From contig NZ_VZQQ01000017.1 in the NCBI RefSeq assembly GCF_014397785.1, positions 98,522 through 162,521 of the forward strand: DNA of 64,000 bases. Reading direction: 5' to 3'. Made by a program: the position numbers and the translations under genes. How positions within the stretch are numbered: the first letter of the stretch is position 1; each line of letters begins with the position of its first letter. Shown piece by piece: positions 9,984-19,133 of this stretch. Source of the stretch: Paraburkholderia podalyriae (GTDB lineage: Bacteria; Pseudomonadota; Gammaproteobacteria; Burkholderiales; Burkholderiaceae). Below the pieces are notes generated by a model. It made no database searches. It saw nothing but the letters and a program-made list of their open reading frames with translations, and was not told the DNA's origin.

Positions 9984-10912
9984 GACGCCTCCGTCAGCGT
10001 CAGCAGGCGCGTCGCGCCGCCATTCGCGAGCGTAATGCCGAGCGCGTCGAGCTGCGTAACCCGCTCGACGCCCAGTTGCTGCCCGGCCGCGACCGTCGTT
10101 GCGCCATCCGGCGTATCGATCAATGCGAGCCCGCGGGTGCGATCGCGCAGCAAGCCGACAAGCCGCAACTGCGACCCATCGCCCGGCTCGCCGCTCGTGG
10201 AGATTCGCGGTTTCGCAAACGGATCGAAGAATACGACATCTTCGTCGTCATCGTTGGCGGCCTCGTCGGCGTCAGGGCTCGCGTGGGCGCTCGTCAGCGC
10301 GATCTCGGGCGCCGGCCGCAGCGCGTCGTACACCTGCAGCGTCGCGGCCACCGCCAGCCCTTTGCCATCCTGCTTGACGGTCACGTCGCCGGGAACGATC
10401 AGCACCGGCAGTTGCGCGAGCCCATGGAAAAATGCCATCAGGTGAACGAAGTCCGTGCGCGCGGTGAGTTGCAGCGCGCGCATCCGCTCGACGCCCTCGC
10501 CGCTCGCCGTGCCCGGTTCCACCGCGAGCAACGCGACGCCGCTCTGCGTGGCCAGCTCGGAGACGATGCGCACGTCGTCGGCGGAATTCCACGGCACAGC
10601 GCTCGACGCCGTGGCCGGCATCGCCTCGGTTGCGCGGCGCAGCGACGGCAGCTGCGCGAGCGCGTGCCGCGCATCGGCGAGACGCTGCGTGCTCACGGCG
10701 AGCGCCGCGCGGCTCGCTACCAGTCCGGCGAGATCGGCCGCGGTCCAGCCGTACGCGCCGAGGCCGAACACGAGCACGGCAAGCGTCACCGCGACGAGCC
10801 AGCGACGGCGCCGGCTCCAGGCCTCGAACGGCGTACGCGCGCACTTGACCCAGCGCGAAAAACCGGCGGACACGTGCGCCGCGCCGCGCGGCTCGAAAAA
10901 AGTCGTGCTCAT
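9980..10912 (-). CDS. PilO-PilP fusion, type IV pilus alignment complex
   Basis: 310 residues that appear to join two usually separate proteins. A basic cytoplasmic tail and one TM helix (about 38-58) are followed by a short coiled coil (62-95) and a PilO-type ferredoxin-like domain (112-198). An acidic linker DADEAANDDDED (214-225) then leads to a PilP-type beta domain (228-307) that starts FFDPFAKPR and contains LVGLLRD and ALIDTPDG. No lipobox is present, as expected if the PilP part is tethered by the PilO TM. There is no separate pilP in the operon. GGGAGGAG precedes the ATG at 10912. It overlaps pilN and pilQ by 4 bases each. The PilP call rests on pattern and position. Confidence 0.82.
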   Translation of the reverse strand: MSTTFFEPRGAAHVSAGFSRWVKCARTPFEAWSRRRRWLVAVTLAVLVFGLGAYGWTAADLAGLVASRAALAVSTQRLADARHALAQLPSLRRATEAMPATASSAVPWNSADDVRIVSELATQSGVALLAVEPGTASGEGVERMRALQLTARTDFVHLMAFFHGLAQLPVLIVPGDVTVKQDGKGLAVAATLQVYDALRPAPEIALTSAHASPDADEAANDDDEDVVFFDPFAKPRISTSGEPGDGSQLRLVGLLRDRTRGLALIDTPDGATTVAAGQQLGVERVTQLDALGITLANGGATRLLTLTEAS

Positions 10913-11604
10913 CGTGCTCCTCCCGGTCTTGCGGCCTTCAAGGCGCGCGTCGCTTGGGGCGGAGGATCGCCCCAGCGCAGGCGCGCATCGAATTCCACCG
11001 GTCCGCCAATCGCTGGTTCCGTCGACGGGCCGCCCTTCTGCTGCGGTCGATGCAGATCGCGCATCTCCGCGCCCTGCATCCCGTGAATCGCGCCGAGCCG
11101 CTTGAGCCATTCAGCCGACGCGAGATGGCCGCTCGAAGTCGCCAGCAGTTCGGTCTCGTACTCACGCTGGCGCAACTGCCGCAACACGACGCGATCGCCC
11201 GGCTCGAAGCTCAGCGCTTCGAGCAGATCGCGCAGATGCGCGAGCGGCGTCGCGAGGTCCGCTGCGCGCGCCGCGGCTTCGCGCTGCTCCTGCTCGGCCC
11301 GCGACAGCTTCGCGTGCTCCGCGAGCGGCGCGGCAAGCCGCGTCAGCGCCTGCCCGGCCGCCGCGCGCCGCGCATCGAGCCGCGCTGCGGCGAAGGTCTG
11401 CCAGCCCGCGACGAGCAACACCCCCGCGGCGCCGACGCAAGTCGCCACAGCCCAGTCGCGCATACAGCGGCGTCGCGCGAGTCGCGCATTGCGTTGCCGA
11501 TACGGCAGCAGATTGAAGCCGCCGAGCCACCCCACAGTGGCTCGCAGATCACACCGATCCAGACTCGCGGCCGCGCCCGGGGAAAACGACAGACCGCGCA
11601 TCAT
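10909..11604 (-). CDS. pilN: Type IV pilus inner membrane protein PilN-like
   Basis: 231-residue bitopic protein. The family's FNLLPYR motif (residues 30-36), which contacts PilM, is followed by an arginine-rich stretch and one TM helix (about 50-70). A coiled coil and a periplasmic PilN-like domain come next, and the C-terminus is Pro-rich. The start is ATG at 11604, overlapping the pilM stop as ATGA; a second ATG follows immediately. The ~29 residues before the motif are longer than in Pseudomonas PilN. It works with PilM and the PilO-PilP protein to link the cytoplasmic motor to the secretin. Confidence 0.87.
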   Translation of the reverse strand: MMRGLSFSPGAAASLDRCDLRATVGWLGGFNLLPYRQRNARLARRRCMRDWAVATCVGAAGVLLVAGWQTFAAARLDARRAAAGQALTRLAAPLAEHAKLSRAEQEQREAAARAADLATPLAHLRDLLEALSFEPGDRVVLRQLRQREYETELLATSSGHLASAEWLKRLGAIHGMQGAEMRDLHRPQQKGGPSTEPAIGGPVEFDARLRWGDPPPQATRALKAARPGGAR

Positions 11605-12590
11605 TCCAGCACCCCGCGTAACGCTAGCCCGAAAGCGACCGCGCCAGCCGGCTCGTGCAGCAACGCGTCGTCGAGCGGCCGCGCGTGGCTGCCCAGCAGC
11701 GTGCACTCGAACGGCAGCACCGAGCAGCCAAGCACGTCGCCCATATCGGCGAGCGAAAAGCCGACGCCGTCGAGCAGCCCGATTTCGCCGCCGATCAGCG
11801 CGCAGTCGAACTCCGGACCCCGCACGAGATCGCGCAACGCGTCGCCGAGATCGGCATGCTCGGGCGCCGGATAGCGCACCTCGCCGACGCTCGCGCCATC
11901 GACGACGCTCCAGCCGTACACGCCGTCCGTACCGACCCACACCGCCGCGTACGGCTCGTTCGGGTCGAGCTCGCGGCTGGCTGCGAAGCGCAGCGCGCGT
12001 AATGCCGCATGAGGCTCGCCATCGATCGCGGACAGCGAAATGCTGGCGGTCGCCGCGCATTCGATCCGAGCTTCGAGATGCTGACGCGCGGTCGCGGCGA
12101 TCTTCACCGAGCGCACCGGCGACGGTGTCTCGTCGACATACCAGTCGACCGCGAGCGCATGACGCTCGAGCCCGGCGATGCGCTCCGCCTCTCCCATCAC
12201 CGCGGGTGCGAGTCCGGCGAGCGCGACGCCGCCGTCCTCTTCGTCGCAGTCGCTCTGCGCGGCGAGCCGCGCGAGCGGTACAGTGGCCGTCAGCGTGGCC
12301 GACGCGGGCACGGCCATCGCGCAGCGCAGCGCGTGCGTCGCGCATACCCGCGGCAAATCGGCGAACGCATCGCGCAACGCACGCCCGACGGCTTGCCGGT
12401 CGACGATCTCGGTGCCCGCCATTGCGCCGGCCGCGAGCGCCACCGTGCTCACATATTCGAGATGCAGCGCGCCCCGTGCGCGTTGACTCAGTACCACCAG
12501 ACGCACGTTGTGCGAACCGACGTCGATGCCGGCGGCAAAACGCTGCCGGCCCTCCCGCACCGCCTGAAGCCATGAATTTTTATTGGCCAT
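11601..12590 (-). CDS. pilM: Type IV pilus actin-like protein PilM-like
   Basis: 329-residue cytoplasmic actin-fold protein. GIDVGSHNVRLVVL (21-34) is the phosphate-1 loop. A second nucleotide-fold motif appears as CALIGGEIGLLDGV, and the end ALALRG-like segment (FGLALRGVLE) matches the PilM C-terminus. The start is ATG at 12590 with GGAGGGAG upstream. It is the first gene of the pilus-shikimate operon and diverges from ponA, a widespread proteobacterial layout. The sequence is divergent and Ala-rich, so the assignment leans on motif plus operon position. Confidence 0.88.
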   Translation of the reverse strand: MANKNSWLQAVREGRQRFAAGIDVGSHNVRLVVLSQRARGALHLEYVSTVALAAGAMAGTEIVDRQAVGRALRDAFADLPRVCATHALRCAMAVPASATLTATVPLARLAAQSDCDEEDGGVALAGLAPAVMGEAERIAGLERHALAVDWYVDETPSPVRSVKIAATARQHLEARIECAATASISLSAIDGEPHAALRALRFAASRELDPNEPYAAVWVGTDGVYGWSVVDGASVGEVRYPAPEHADLGDALRDLVRGPEFDCALIGGEIGLLDGVGFSLADMGDVLGCSVLPFECTLLGSHARPLDDALLHEPAGAVAFGLALRGVLE

Positions 12591-12860
12591 TACTCCCTCC
12601 CTCAGACTCACGCGACGAACCATTCGAACGCGAGTAACGAGGGATCATTGTCGGCAGACGCACGTCCTAGCGACATTCAGCCGAATGGCTAGCGCAGATG
12701 CGAAGCCGCCCCGAGCGATATCAAAGCGACTACAGTTGGGACTACAGCGAAGTCGTTTCCGCGCCGCACGGCGTGCGCTGATTGCACGTCATTCGTAAGC
12801 TTGTCGAAAGCAGGAAAACCCTGGCGGCTATAATCGCGGGACTGTTTTTCCGGTACTCCT

Positions 12861-15257
12861 ATGCAAGCCACGTCTGCTACGTCCCCGCCGCCCGCGCCGA
12901 AAAAGCCCAAACGCCCGTTGTGGCTGAAGCTCATCCTCGGCTTTGTCGGGTTGATCGTCGCGGGCATCGTTTGCGTGGCGCTGCTGCTCGGCTATGCGCT
13001 CGTCGTCGCGACGCCGAACCTGCCGTCGCTCGACGCATTGACCGACTATCAGCCCAAGGTGCCGCTGCGAATCTACACGGCCGACCATGTGCTGATCGGC
13101 GAATTCGGCGAGGAGCGGCGCGACATCGTGCACATCCAGGACGTGCCCGACAGCCTGAAGAAAGCGATCCTCGCGATCGAGGACGCGCGCTTCTATGAGC
13201 ACGGTGGCGTCGATCTCACTGGCATCGCGCGAGCCGGCTTCGTCGCGCTGACGAACGGGCATGCGACGCAAGGCGCGAGCACGATCACGATGCAGGTCGC
13301 GCGCAACTTCTTTCTGTCCAGCGAGAAGACCTACACGCGCAAGATCTACGAGATGCTGCTCGCGTACAAGATCGAATCGAAGCTGAGCAAAGATCAGATT
13401 CTCGAGGTGTACATGAATCAGATCTATCTCGGTCAGCGCGCGTACGGTTTCGCGAGCGCGGCGCGCGTGTACTTCGGCAAGGATCTGAAGGACCTGACGC
13501 TCGCCGAATCGGCGATGCTCGCCGGTCTGCCGAAGGCGCCATCCGCATATAACCCGGTCGTCAATCCGAGGCGCGCGAAGGTGCGTCAGGAGTACATCCT
13601 GCAGCGCATGTACGAGTTGCACTACATCACCCAGGAGCAGTACGACGACGCGAGCCGGCAGCGACTCGTCGTGAAAGGCATGGGCAAGGAATACAGCGTG
13701 CACGCCGAATACGTCGCGGAAATGGTGCGGCAGATGATGTACGCGCAGTATCGCGAAGAGGCGTACACGCGAGGACTGAACGTCGTGACCACCATCGATT
13801 CGGCCGATCAGGACGTCGCGTATCACGCGGTACGCAAAGGCCTGATGGACTACGAGCGCCGCCGCGGCTATCGCGGCCCGGAGGCGTTCATCGATCTGCC
13901 GGCCGACGCGGACGAGCGCGAACAGGCCATCGACGACGCGCTGCTCGAGCATCCCGATAACGGCGAAATCATCGCGGCCGTCGTCACGGCGGCGAGCCCG
14001 AAGCAGGTGCAGGCGGCGTTCATCGACGGCAATGTCGCGACGATCGACGGCGACGGCCTGCGCTATGCGCAGTTCGCGCTCGGCCCGCGCGCGCAGCCGA
14101 ATCAGCGCATCCGGCCCGGCGCAATCGTCCGGCTCGTAAAGAACGACGACGGCGACTGGTCGATCACGCAATTGCCGCAGGTGGAAGGCGCGTTCATCTC
14201 GGTGGTGCCGCAGGACGGCGCGATCCGCTCGCTGGTCGGCGGCTTCGACTTCAACAAGAACAAGTTCAATCATGTGACGCAGGCATGGCGTCAGCCGGGC
14301 TCGAGCTTCAAGCCGTTCATCTATTCGGCGTCGCTCGAAAAGGGCCTCGGGCCCGCCACGATCATCAACGACGCGCCGCTCTTTTTCAGCGCGGCGGAAA
14401 CCGGCGGCCAGGCATGGGAGCCGAAAAACTACGGCGGCGGTTTCGACGGTCCGATGACGATGCGCACCGCGCTGCAGAAATCGAAGAATCTCGTGTCGAT
14501 CCGCATCCTGAACCAGATCGGCCCGAAGTACGCGCAGCAATACATCACGCGCTTCGGCTTCGACGCGGACCGCCACCCCGCCTATCTGCCGATGGCGCTC
14601 GGCGCGGGCCTCGTGACGCCGCTGCAAATGGCCGGCGCGTTCTCGGTGTTCGCCAACGGCGGCTACCGGATCAATCCGTATCTGATCGCCGAAGTCACCG
14701 ATCAGCGCGGCATCGTCGTCGCGCACGCGCAGCCGCTCGTGGCCGGGCAAAGCGCGCCGTTCGCGATCCAACCGCGCAATGCCTACGTGATGAACAGCTT
14801 GCTTCAAAGCGTCGCGCAGCACGGCACCGGGGCGAAGAGCAACGTGCTCAAGCGCACCGATCTCGCGGGCAAGACCGGCACGACCAACGATTCCCGCGAC
14901 GCGTGGTTCGCCGGCTATCAGCACACGCTCACCGCGATCGCGTGGATCGGCTACGACAACCCGCGCAGCCTCGGCGACAAGGAAACCGGCGGCGGCCTGG
15001 CGCTGCCGATATGGATCGAGTACATGGGACGCGCGCTGAAGGGTGTGCCCGAGTACAAGATGGCACGCCCCGACGACGTCAGCGAAATCGGCTCGGAGCT
15101 TTATTTCGACGACTTCACGCCGGGCCACGGTTTCATCGCGACGGTCGGCGTCAGTCAGGCGACACTCGACGCCGAGGCGAGCGCCGCAGCCGCGGCGCCG
15201 GAGCAGGTCGGCGAGCAGGAAAAGCAGGACATCATGAATCTGTTCCGCGGGCACTGA
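12861..15257 (+). CDS. mrcA: Penicillin-binding protein 1A (bifunctional)
   Basis: 798-residue class A PBP that polymerises and cross-links peptidoglycan. A cytoplasmic Pro/Lys-rich tail and TM helix (about 20-48) lead to the GT51 glycosyltransferase (EDARFYEHGG with Glu107, QGASTITMQ, RKIYEMLLA). The transpeptidase has SSFK (Ser481), SKN (541-543) and KTGT (671-674), all intact. The C-terminal tail is Ala/Glu-rich. A TATAAT hexamer lies at 12829-12834 without a good -35. It is transcribed away from pilM and ends at a shared terminator (15288-15320). It is often labelled ponA in this family. Confidence 0.96.
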   Translation: MQATSATSPPPAPKKPKRPLWLKLILGFVGLIVAGIVCVALLLGYALVVATPNLPSLDALTDYQPKVPLRIYTADHVLIGEFGEERRDIVHIQDVPDSLKKAILAIEDARFYEHGGVDLTGIARAGFVALTNGHATQGASTITMQVARNFFLSSEKTYTRKIYEMLLAYKIESKLSKDQILEVYMNQIYLGQRAYGFASAARVYFGKDLKDLTLAESAMLAGLPKAPSAYNPVVNPRRAKVRQEYILQRMYELHYITQEQYDDASRQRLVVKGMGKEYSVHAEYVAEMVRQMMYAQYREEAYTRGLNVVTTIDSADQDVAYHAVRKGLMDYERRRGYRGPEAFIDLPADADEREQAIDDALLEHPDNGEIIAAVVTAASPKQVQAAFIDGNVATIDGDGLRYAQFALGPRAQPNQRIRPGAIVRLVKNDDGDWSITQLPQVEGAFISVVPQDGAIRSLVGGFDFNKNKFNHVTQAWRQPGSSFKPFIYSASLEKGLGPATIINDAPLFFSAAETGGQAWEPKNYGGGFDGPMTMRTALQKSKNLVSIRILNQIGPKYAQQYITRFGFDADRHPAYLPMALGAGLVTPLQMAGAFSVFANGGYRINPYLIAEVTDQRGIVVAHAQPLVAGQSAPFAIQPRNAYVMNSLLQSVAQHGTGAKSNVLKRTDLAGKTGTTNDSRDAWFAGYQHTLTAIAWIGYDNPRSLGDKETGGGLALPIWIEYMGRALKGVPEYKMARPDDVSEIGSELYFDDFTPGHGFIATVGVSQATLDAEASAAAAAPEQVGEQEKQDIMNLFRGH

Positions 15258-15287
15258 GGCCGCGTCGACGTCCCGTAGAAAGAAAAA

Positions 15288-15320
15288 ACCGCCGCGTTCG
15301 ATACGCGGCGGTTCTGTTTT
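15288..15320. terminator. Bidirectional terminator between mrcA and cyaY
   Basis: ACCGCCGCG (15288-15296) pairs with CGCGGCGGT (15304-15312) across a 7-base loop. An A-run precedes it and TTCTGTTTT follows, so it can serve mrcA (plus) and cyaY (minus), which converge here. Confidence 0.82.
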
Positions 15321-15335
15321 GACAGCGCTTCGCGC

Positions 15336-15656
15336 TTATTGCGCGGCGATCCGCACCGGCTCGCCCGCCTGCTCCGTCGCATACTGCGACAGCGCCGCGA
15401 AAAACTCTGAGCCGCTGCGCGTGTCGCGCCATTCTCCGTCGACGAAACGGAAGTGGAAGCCACCGGCTTTGGCGGCGATCCAGATCTCGCTCATCGGCGG
15501 CTGAAGGTTGACGATGATCTTCGTGCGGTTCTCGAATTCGAGCGTCAGAACGTTGCCGCTGCGCTCGAGTTCGATGTCGGCGTCGGTGTCGTCGAGCGCG
15601 CTCTCGATGGCGGCCAGCACGGCTTCCGCACGGGTCAGGTAATCACTATCGGACAT
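15336..15656 (-). CDS. cyaY: Iron-sulfur cluster assembly protein CyaY (bacterial frataxin)
   Basis: 106-residue frataxin homologue that binds iron and modulates the Isc cluster machinery. The acidic first helix (AIESALDDTDADIELER) and the sheet with LTLEFEN, KIIVNLQPP, EIWIAAKAGGFHF and a conserved Trp-containing strand fit the family, including its length. GGAG lies 7 bases before the ATG at 15656; an in-frame ATG at 15668 is less likely. It diverges from lptM-lysA, an arrangement also found in gamma-proteobacteria. Confidence 0.93.
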   Translation of the reverse strand: MSDSDYLTRAEAVLAAIESALDDTDADIELERSGNVLTLEFENRTKIIVNLQPPMSEIWIAAKAGGFHFRFVDGEWRDTRSGSEFFAALSQYATEQAGEPVRIAAQ

Positions 15657-15691
15657 GCTAAACTCCATCGATTATTCATTCAGGGACAGTC

Positions 15692-16036
15692 ATGCGAGTC
15701 GTAACTCGGATGCGCGCGGCAGCGTCCGGCCGCGCGATTGTAGCGGTTTTAACCATTCTCGCAGGTTGTGCGCTCACCGGCTGCGGCCAACGCGGCTCGC
15801 TCTATCTGCCGACCGTACCGCCGATGCCTGCCCCGCCGGCTCATCGCACGCAAACGCCGTCGACCGATCAAACGCAACCGGCTAGCGGTAACGCGGCCGA
15901 CATGGGTTCGATCCCCGACACCTCGGGCACGCCGCTGACGCTCGCTCCCGAAAGCCAGCTCACCACGCCGCCCGCTTCGGCGGCATCGGCTCCCGCAGTC
16001 CCGCTGCCCGCCTCCGCCGTCCCTTCTGATCAATAA
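15692..16036 (+). CDS. lptM: LptM-like lipoprotein (YifL family)
   Basis: 114-residue lipoprotein. A signal peptide ends in the lipobox LTGC with Cys31, followed by GQRGSLYLP, the signature of LptM/YifL. In E. coli that protein assists assembly of the LptDE lipopolysaccharide translocon. Past this motif the sequence is low-complexity Pro/Ser/Thr/Ala and longer than the ~67-residue E. coli protein. AGGGAC lies before the ATG at 15692. It sits 9 bases upstream of lysA and is probably co-transcribed. Confidence 0.87.
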   Translation: MRVVTRMRAAASGRAIVAVLTILAGCALTGCGQRGSLYLPTVPPMPAPPAHRTQTPSTDQTQPASGNAADMGSIPDTSGTPLTLAPESQLTTPPASAASAPAVPLPASAVPSDQ

Positions 16037-16045
16037 GACTTTCGC

Positions 16046-17308
16046 ATGACTCGATCCGCATTTGACTACGTCGACGGCGTATTGCACGCCGAAGGCGTGT
16101 CCGCCGTTTCCCTCGCCGAGCAGTTCGGCACGCCGCTCTACGTCTATTCGCGCGCCGCGCTGAGCGCTGCGTGGAACGCCTATGCGGGCGCCTGCGCCGG
16201 GCGTCGCGCTAGCGTGCACGTGGCCGTCAAGGCCAACAGCAATCTCGCGGTGCTGAACGTGTTCGCGCGCCTCGGCGCGGGCTTCGACATCGTGTCGGGC
16301 GGCGAGCTCGCGCGCGTGCTCGCGGCTGGCGGCAAAGCGGAAAACACCGTGTTCTCGGGCGTCGGCAAGCAGGCGGGCGAAATGCGCGACGCGCTCGCGG
16401 CCGGCGTCAAATGCTTCAACGTCGAATCGATTCCCGAGCTCGACCGGCTCAACGCGGTGGCGGGCGAGATGGGCAAGAAGGCGCCGGTGTCGCTTCGGGT
16501 GAATCCCGACGTCGACGCGAAAACGCATCCGTACATTTCCACCGGCCTGAAGACGAACAAGTTCGGCGTCGCGTTCGAAGATGCGCGCGCCACCTACCGG
16601 GCGGCCGCGGCGATGACGCATCTCGAGGTGGTTGGCATCGACTGCCATATCGGCTCGCAGATCACCGAAGTCGCGCCCTATCTCGACGCGATCGACAAGA
16701 TGCTGGAACTCGTCGAGCAGATCGAGCGGGACGGGGTGACGATTCGCCATATCGATGTCGGCGGCGGTCTCGGCATCACCTACGACGACGAAACGCCGCC
16801 GGAAATCGGCGAGTTCGTGCGCACGGTGCTCGATCGCATCGAAGCGCGCGGCCACGGTCACCGCGAAGTCTATTTCGAGCCGGGCCGCTCGCTGGTCGGC
16901 AATGCGGGCGTGCTGCTCACACGTGTCGAGTTTCTGAAGCCCGGCGAGGACAAGAACTTCGCGATCGTCGACGCGGCGATGACCGAACTCGCGCGCCCCG
17001 CGATGTACGACGCGTATCACGCGATCGAGCCGGTCGTGAAGCGCGATGTACCCGCGCACGTGTATGACGTGGTCGGCCCAGTCTGCGAAAGCGGTGACTG
17101 GCTAGGCCGCGAACGGCTGCTCGCAGTCGAACCCGGTGATCTGCTCGCGATCCGCTCGGCCGGCGCGTACGGCTTCGTGATGAGCTCGAACTACAACACG
17201 CGTGCGCGCGCCGCCGAGGTGATGGTGGATGCTACACAGGCGCATGTGGTTCGCGCGCGCGAAGAGGTCAAGCAGCTGTTTGCGGGTGAGACGATTCTGC
17301 CGGCGTAA
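16046..17308 (+). CDS. lysA: Diaminopimelate decarboxylase
   Basis: 420-residue PLP enzyme of fold type III that decarboxylates meso-diaminopimelate to L-lysine. The PLP lysine is Lys62 in HVAVKANSN. HIGSQI, HIDVGGGLG (glycine-rich phosphate loop), EPGRSLVG and the catalytic Cys in GPVCESGD are intact, and the length is typical. It follows lptM closely and ends before a strong hairpin at 17354-17387. Confidence 0.97.
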   Translation: MTRSAFDYVDGVLHAEGVSAVSLAEQFGTPLYVYSRAALSAAWNAYAGACAGRRASVHVAVKANSNLAVLNVFARLGAGFDIVSGGELARVLAAGGKAENTVFSGVGKQAGEMRDALAAGVKCFNVESIPELDRLNAVAGEMGKKAPVSLRVNPDVDAKTHPYISTGLKTNKFGVAFEDARATYRAAAAMTHLEVVGIDCHIGSQITEVAPYLDAIDKMLELVEQIERDGVTIRHIDVGGGLGITYDDETPPEIGEFVRTVLDRIEARGHGHREVYFEPGRSLVGNAGVLLTRVEFLKPGEDKNFAIVDAAMTELARPAMYDAYHAIEPVVKRDVPAHVYDVVGPVCESGDWLGRERLLAVEPGDLLAIRSAGAYGFVMSSNYNTRARAAEVMVDATQAHVVRAREEVKQLFAGETILPA

Positions 17309-17353
17309 GCGTCGGAACCGGTGGCAGAACCAACGGTATAAAGCGCAGCAGCG

Positions 17354-17387
17354 AAAATGGCGATGCCAGGGTGGCATCGCCATTTTT
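17354..17387. terminator. Bidirectional terminator between lysA and msrQ
   Basis: A 15-base stem AAAATGGCGATGCCA (17354-17368) pairs with TGGCATCGCCATTTT (17372-17386) around a GGG loop, with T/A runs at both ends. It serves lysA and, on the other strand, msrQ. Confidence 0.85.
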
Positions 17388-17425
17388 CCTTGATGCGGCG
17401 TGCGCGACGCGAAAGCCTTTCGCCA

Positions 17426-18127
17426 TCACCGTCCGCGCGTTCTGATACTTCGCTCACGTATCCGCACCACCAGGCGCCACCCCAGCAAAGCGATCATCAC
17501 TGCACCGTAAATCTTCGGCAGCAGCAAATCGTGCTTGCCCGCCTTCATCCACCAGAAATGCAGGATCGCCAGCGCGCCGATCACATAGATCGCGCGATGC
17601 AGCGTCTGCCAGCGACGCCCGAGCCGACGCACCATCGCGCGCGGCGAAGTAACGGCAAGCGCGATCAGCAGCACGAACGCGGCGAAACCCACCGTGATGA
17701 ACGGCCGCTTGCCGATATCCTTCAGAATCTCCGCGACATCGAACCACTTGTCGAACCACAGGTAGGTGGTGAAATGCAGCGTCGCATAGAAGAATGTGTA
17801 GAGCCCGAGCATGCGCCGGAAACGCATGAACGCGGCGACGCCGGTCAGACGGCGCAACGGCGTCACGGCTAATGTGAAGCACAGGAACACGAGCGTCCAC
17901 AGGCCCGTCGAGCGTGTGATGAATTCGATCGGATTCGCGCCGAGCCGGTCGGTCACGCCGAACAGCACGAGGCGCGCGAGCGGATACAGCGCCGCGATGA
18001 ACACCACGACTTTCGCCGGTACGACCCAGCGCGCGCCGGCCGCGGCACGTCGCTTCGCCGGCGACATCGGCGCCGTGGGCCGCGTCACAGGCTGGTTGCG
18101 GGTGACAGTTTGCGTATCGGATGCCAT
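17426..18127 (-). CDS. msrQ: Heme-binding membrane subunit MsrQ
   Basis: 233-residue b-type cytochrome-like inner membrane protein (ferric reductase-like fold) that passes quinone electrons to MsrP. Six hydrophobic segments are visible, with candidate heme histidines in ATLHFTTY, QTLHRAIY and AILHFWW. The first ~35 residues form a Thr/Pro/Arg-rich cytoplasmic tail. The start (ATG 18127) lies 10 bases after the msrP stop, so the pair is one operon. Confidence 0.94.
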   Translation of the reverse strand: MASDTQTVTRNQPVTRPTAPMSPAKRRAAAGARWVVPAKVVVFIAALYPLARLVLFGVTDRLGANPIEFITRSTGLWTLVFLCFTLAVTPLRRLTGVAAFMRFRRMLGLYTFFYATLHFTTYLWFDKWFDVAEILKDIGKRPFITVGFAAFVLLIALAVTSPRAMVRRLGRRWQTLHRAIYVIGALAILHFWWMKAGKHDLLLPKIYGAVMIALLGWRLVVRIRERSIRTRGR

Positions 18128-18137
18128 CGCGCCCGCC

Positions 18138-19133
18138 TCAGAAGTTCTTCTTCAGGTCCATGCCCTGATAGAGCGACGCGACCTGATCGCCGTAACCGTT
18201 GAACATCAGGGTCTTACGTTTCGGCGTGAAAAAACCGTCTTCGCCGATGCGCCGTTCAGTGGCCTGACTCCAGCGCGGATGGTCGACATTCGGATTCACG
18301 TTGGAATAGAAGCCATATTCGTTCGAAGCATACGTGTTCCAGCTCGTCGGCGGCTGCTTCTCGACGAAGCGGATTTTCACCAGCGACTTCGCGCTCTTGA
18401 AGCCGTACTTCCACGGCACCACGACGCGCACCGGCGCGCCGTTCTGATTCGGCAGCACCTGGCCGTAGAGACCCATCGTCAGCAGCGTCAGCGGATGCAT
18501 CGCTTCGTCCATCCGCAGTCCTTCGGAGTAGGGCCACTCGAGTATCGGCGCCGACAGTCCCGGCATCTGCGACGGATCGGCGAGCGTGAGGAACTGCACG
18601 TACTTCGCATTGCCGGTCGGCTCGACGCGTTTGATCAGTTCCGACAGCGAGACGCCGATCCACGGAACCACGATCGACCAACCTTCGACGCAGCGATGCC
18701 GGTACACACGCTCCTCGAGCGGCGCGAGCTTCAGCAGATCGTCGATGTCGTAGACCTTCGGATTCTTGATCTCGCCCTCGACGCTCACCTTCCACGGATG
18801 CGGCCGCAACGTGCCCGCGTGCTGCGCGGGATCGGATTTGTCGGTGCCGAACTCGTAGAAATTGTTGTAAGTGGTGATGTCCTTGTACGGCGTGATCTTG
18901 TCGAGCGCGACGAACCTGGTGTTGGTTTTCGCCGCGAGCTTCTGCGCCTTCGGATCGGGCGACGAATATGTCGCGAGCGCCTCGCCGCTCACCCCGATCA
19001 GGCCGCCGAGCGCCATCGCGCCCGCTGCCTGCAGGATGCGTCGCCGGTTCTCGAACACGTGCCGTGGCGTGATCTCGCTACGCGCGATGTCATCGCCGGT
19101 CAGTTCAATTCTGTCGCTTCTCTTGATCCACAT
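18138..19133 (-). CDS. msrP: Protein-methionine-sulfoxide reductase catalytic subunit MsrP
   Basis: 331-residue periplasmic molybdopterin enzyme that repairs oxidised methionines in exported proteins. A Tat signal is visible (ENRRRILQAAGA, residues 29-40). The Mo-ligand cysteine is Cys148 in YRHRCVEGWS, followed by WIGVSLSELI typical of the sulfite oxidase fold. Two ATGs are adjacent (19136 and 19133); AGGAG lies 7 bases before the second, so I use that. The further in-frame N-terminus up to 19280 has no homology signal. It is followed by msrQ. Confidence 0.95.
   Translation of the reverse strand: MWIKRSDRIELTGDDIARSEITPRHVFENRRRILQAAGAMALGGLIGVSGEALATYSSPDPKAQKLAAKTNTRFVALDKITPYKDITTYNNFYEFGTDKSDPAQHAGTLRPHPWKVSVEGEIKNPKVYDIDDLLKLAPLEERVYRHRCVEGWSIVVPWIGVSLSELIKRVEPTGNAKYVQFLTLADPSQMPGLSAPILEWPYSEGLRMDEAMHPLTLLTMGLYGQVLPNQNGAPVRVVVPWKYGFKSAKSLVKIRFVEKQPPTSWNTYASNEYGFYSNVNPNVDHPRWSQATERRIGEDGFFTPKRKTLMFNGYGDQVASLYQGMDLKKNF

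Noticed and set aside
10909..12573. A 554-codon frame running through pilM into pilN
   Set aside because: Only the last 231 codons (from 11604) look like a protein; the upstream part is the shifted frame of pilM.
12829..12834. TATAAT as a full mrcA promoter
   Set aside because: No -35 hexamer at 16-18 bases; TTGTCG lies 22 bases upstream, too far for a confident call.
12828..15254. Minus-strand frame of 808 codons opposite mrcA
   Set aside because: Antisense to a complete PBP1a with all catalytic motifs; composition typical of a GC-driven shadow.
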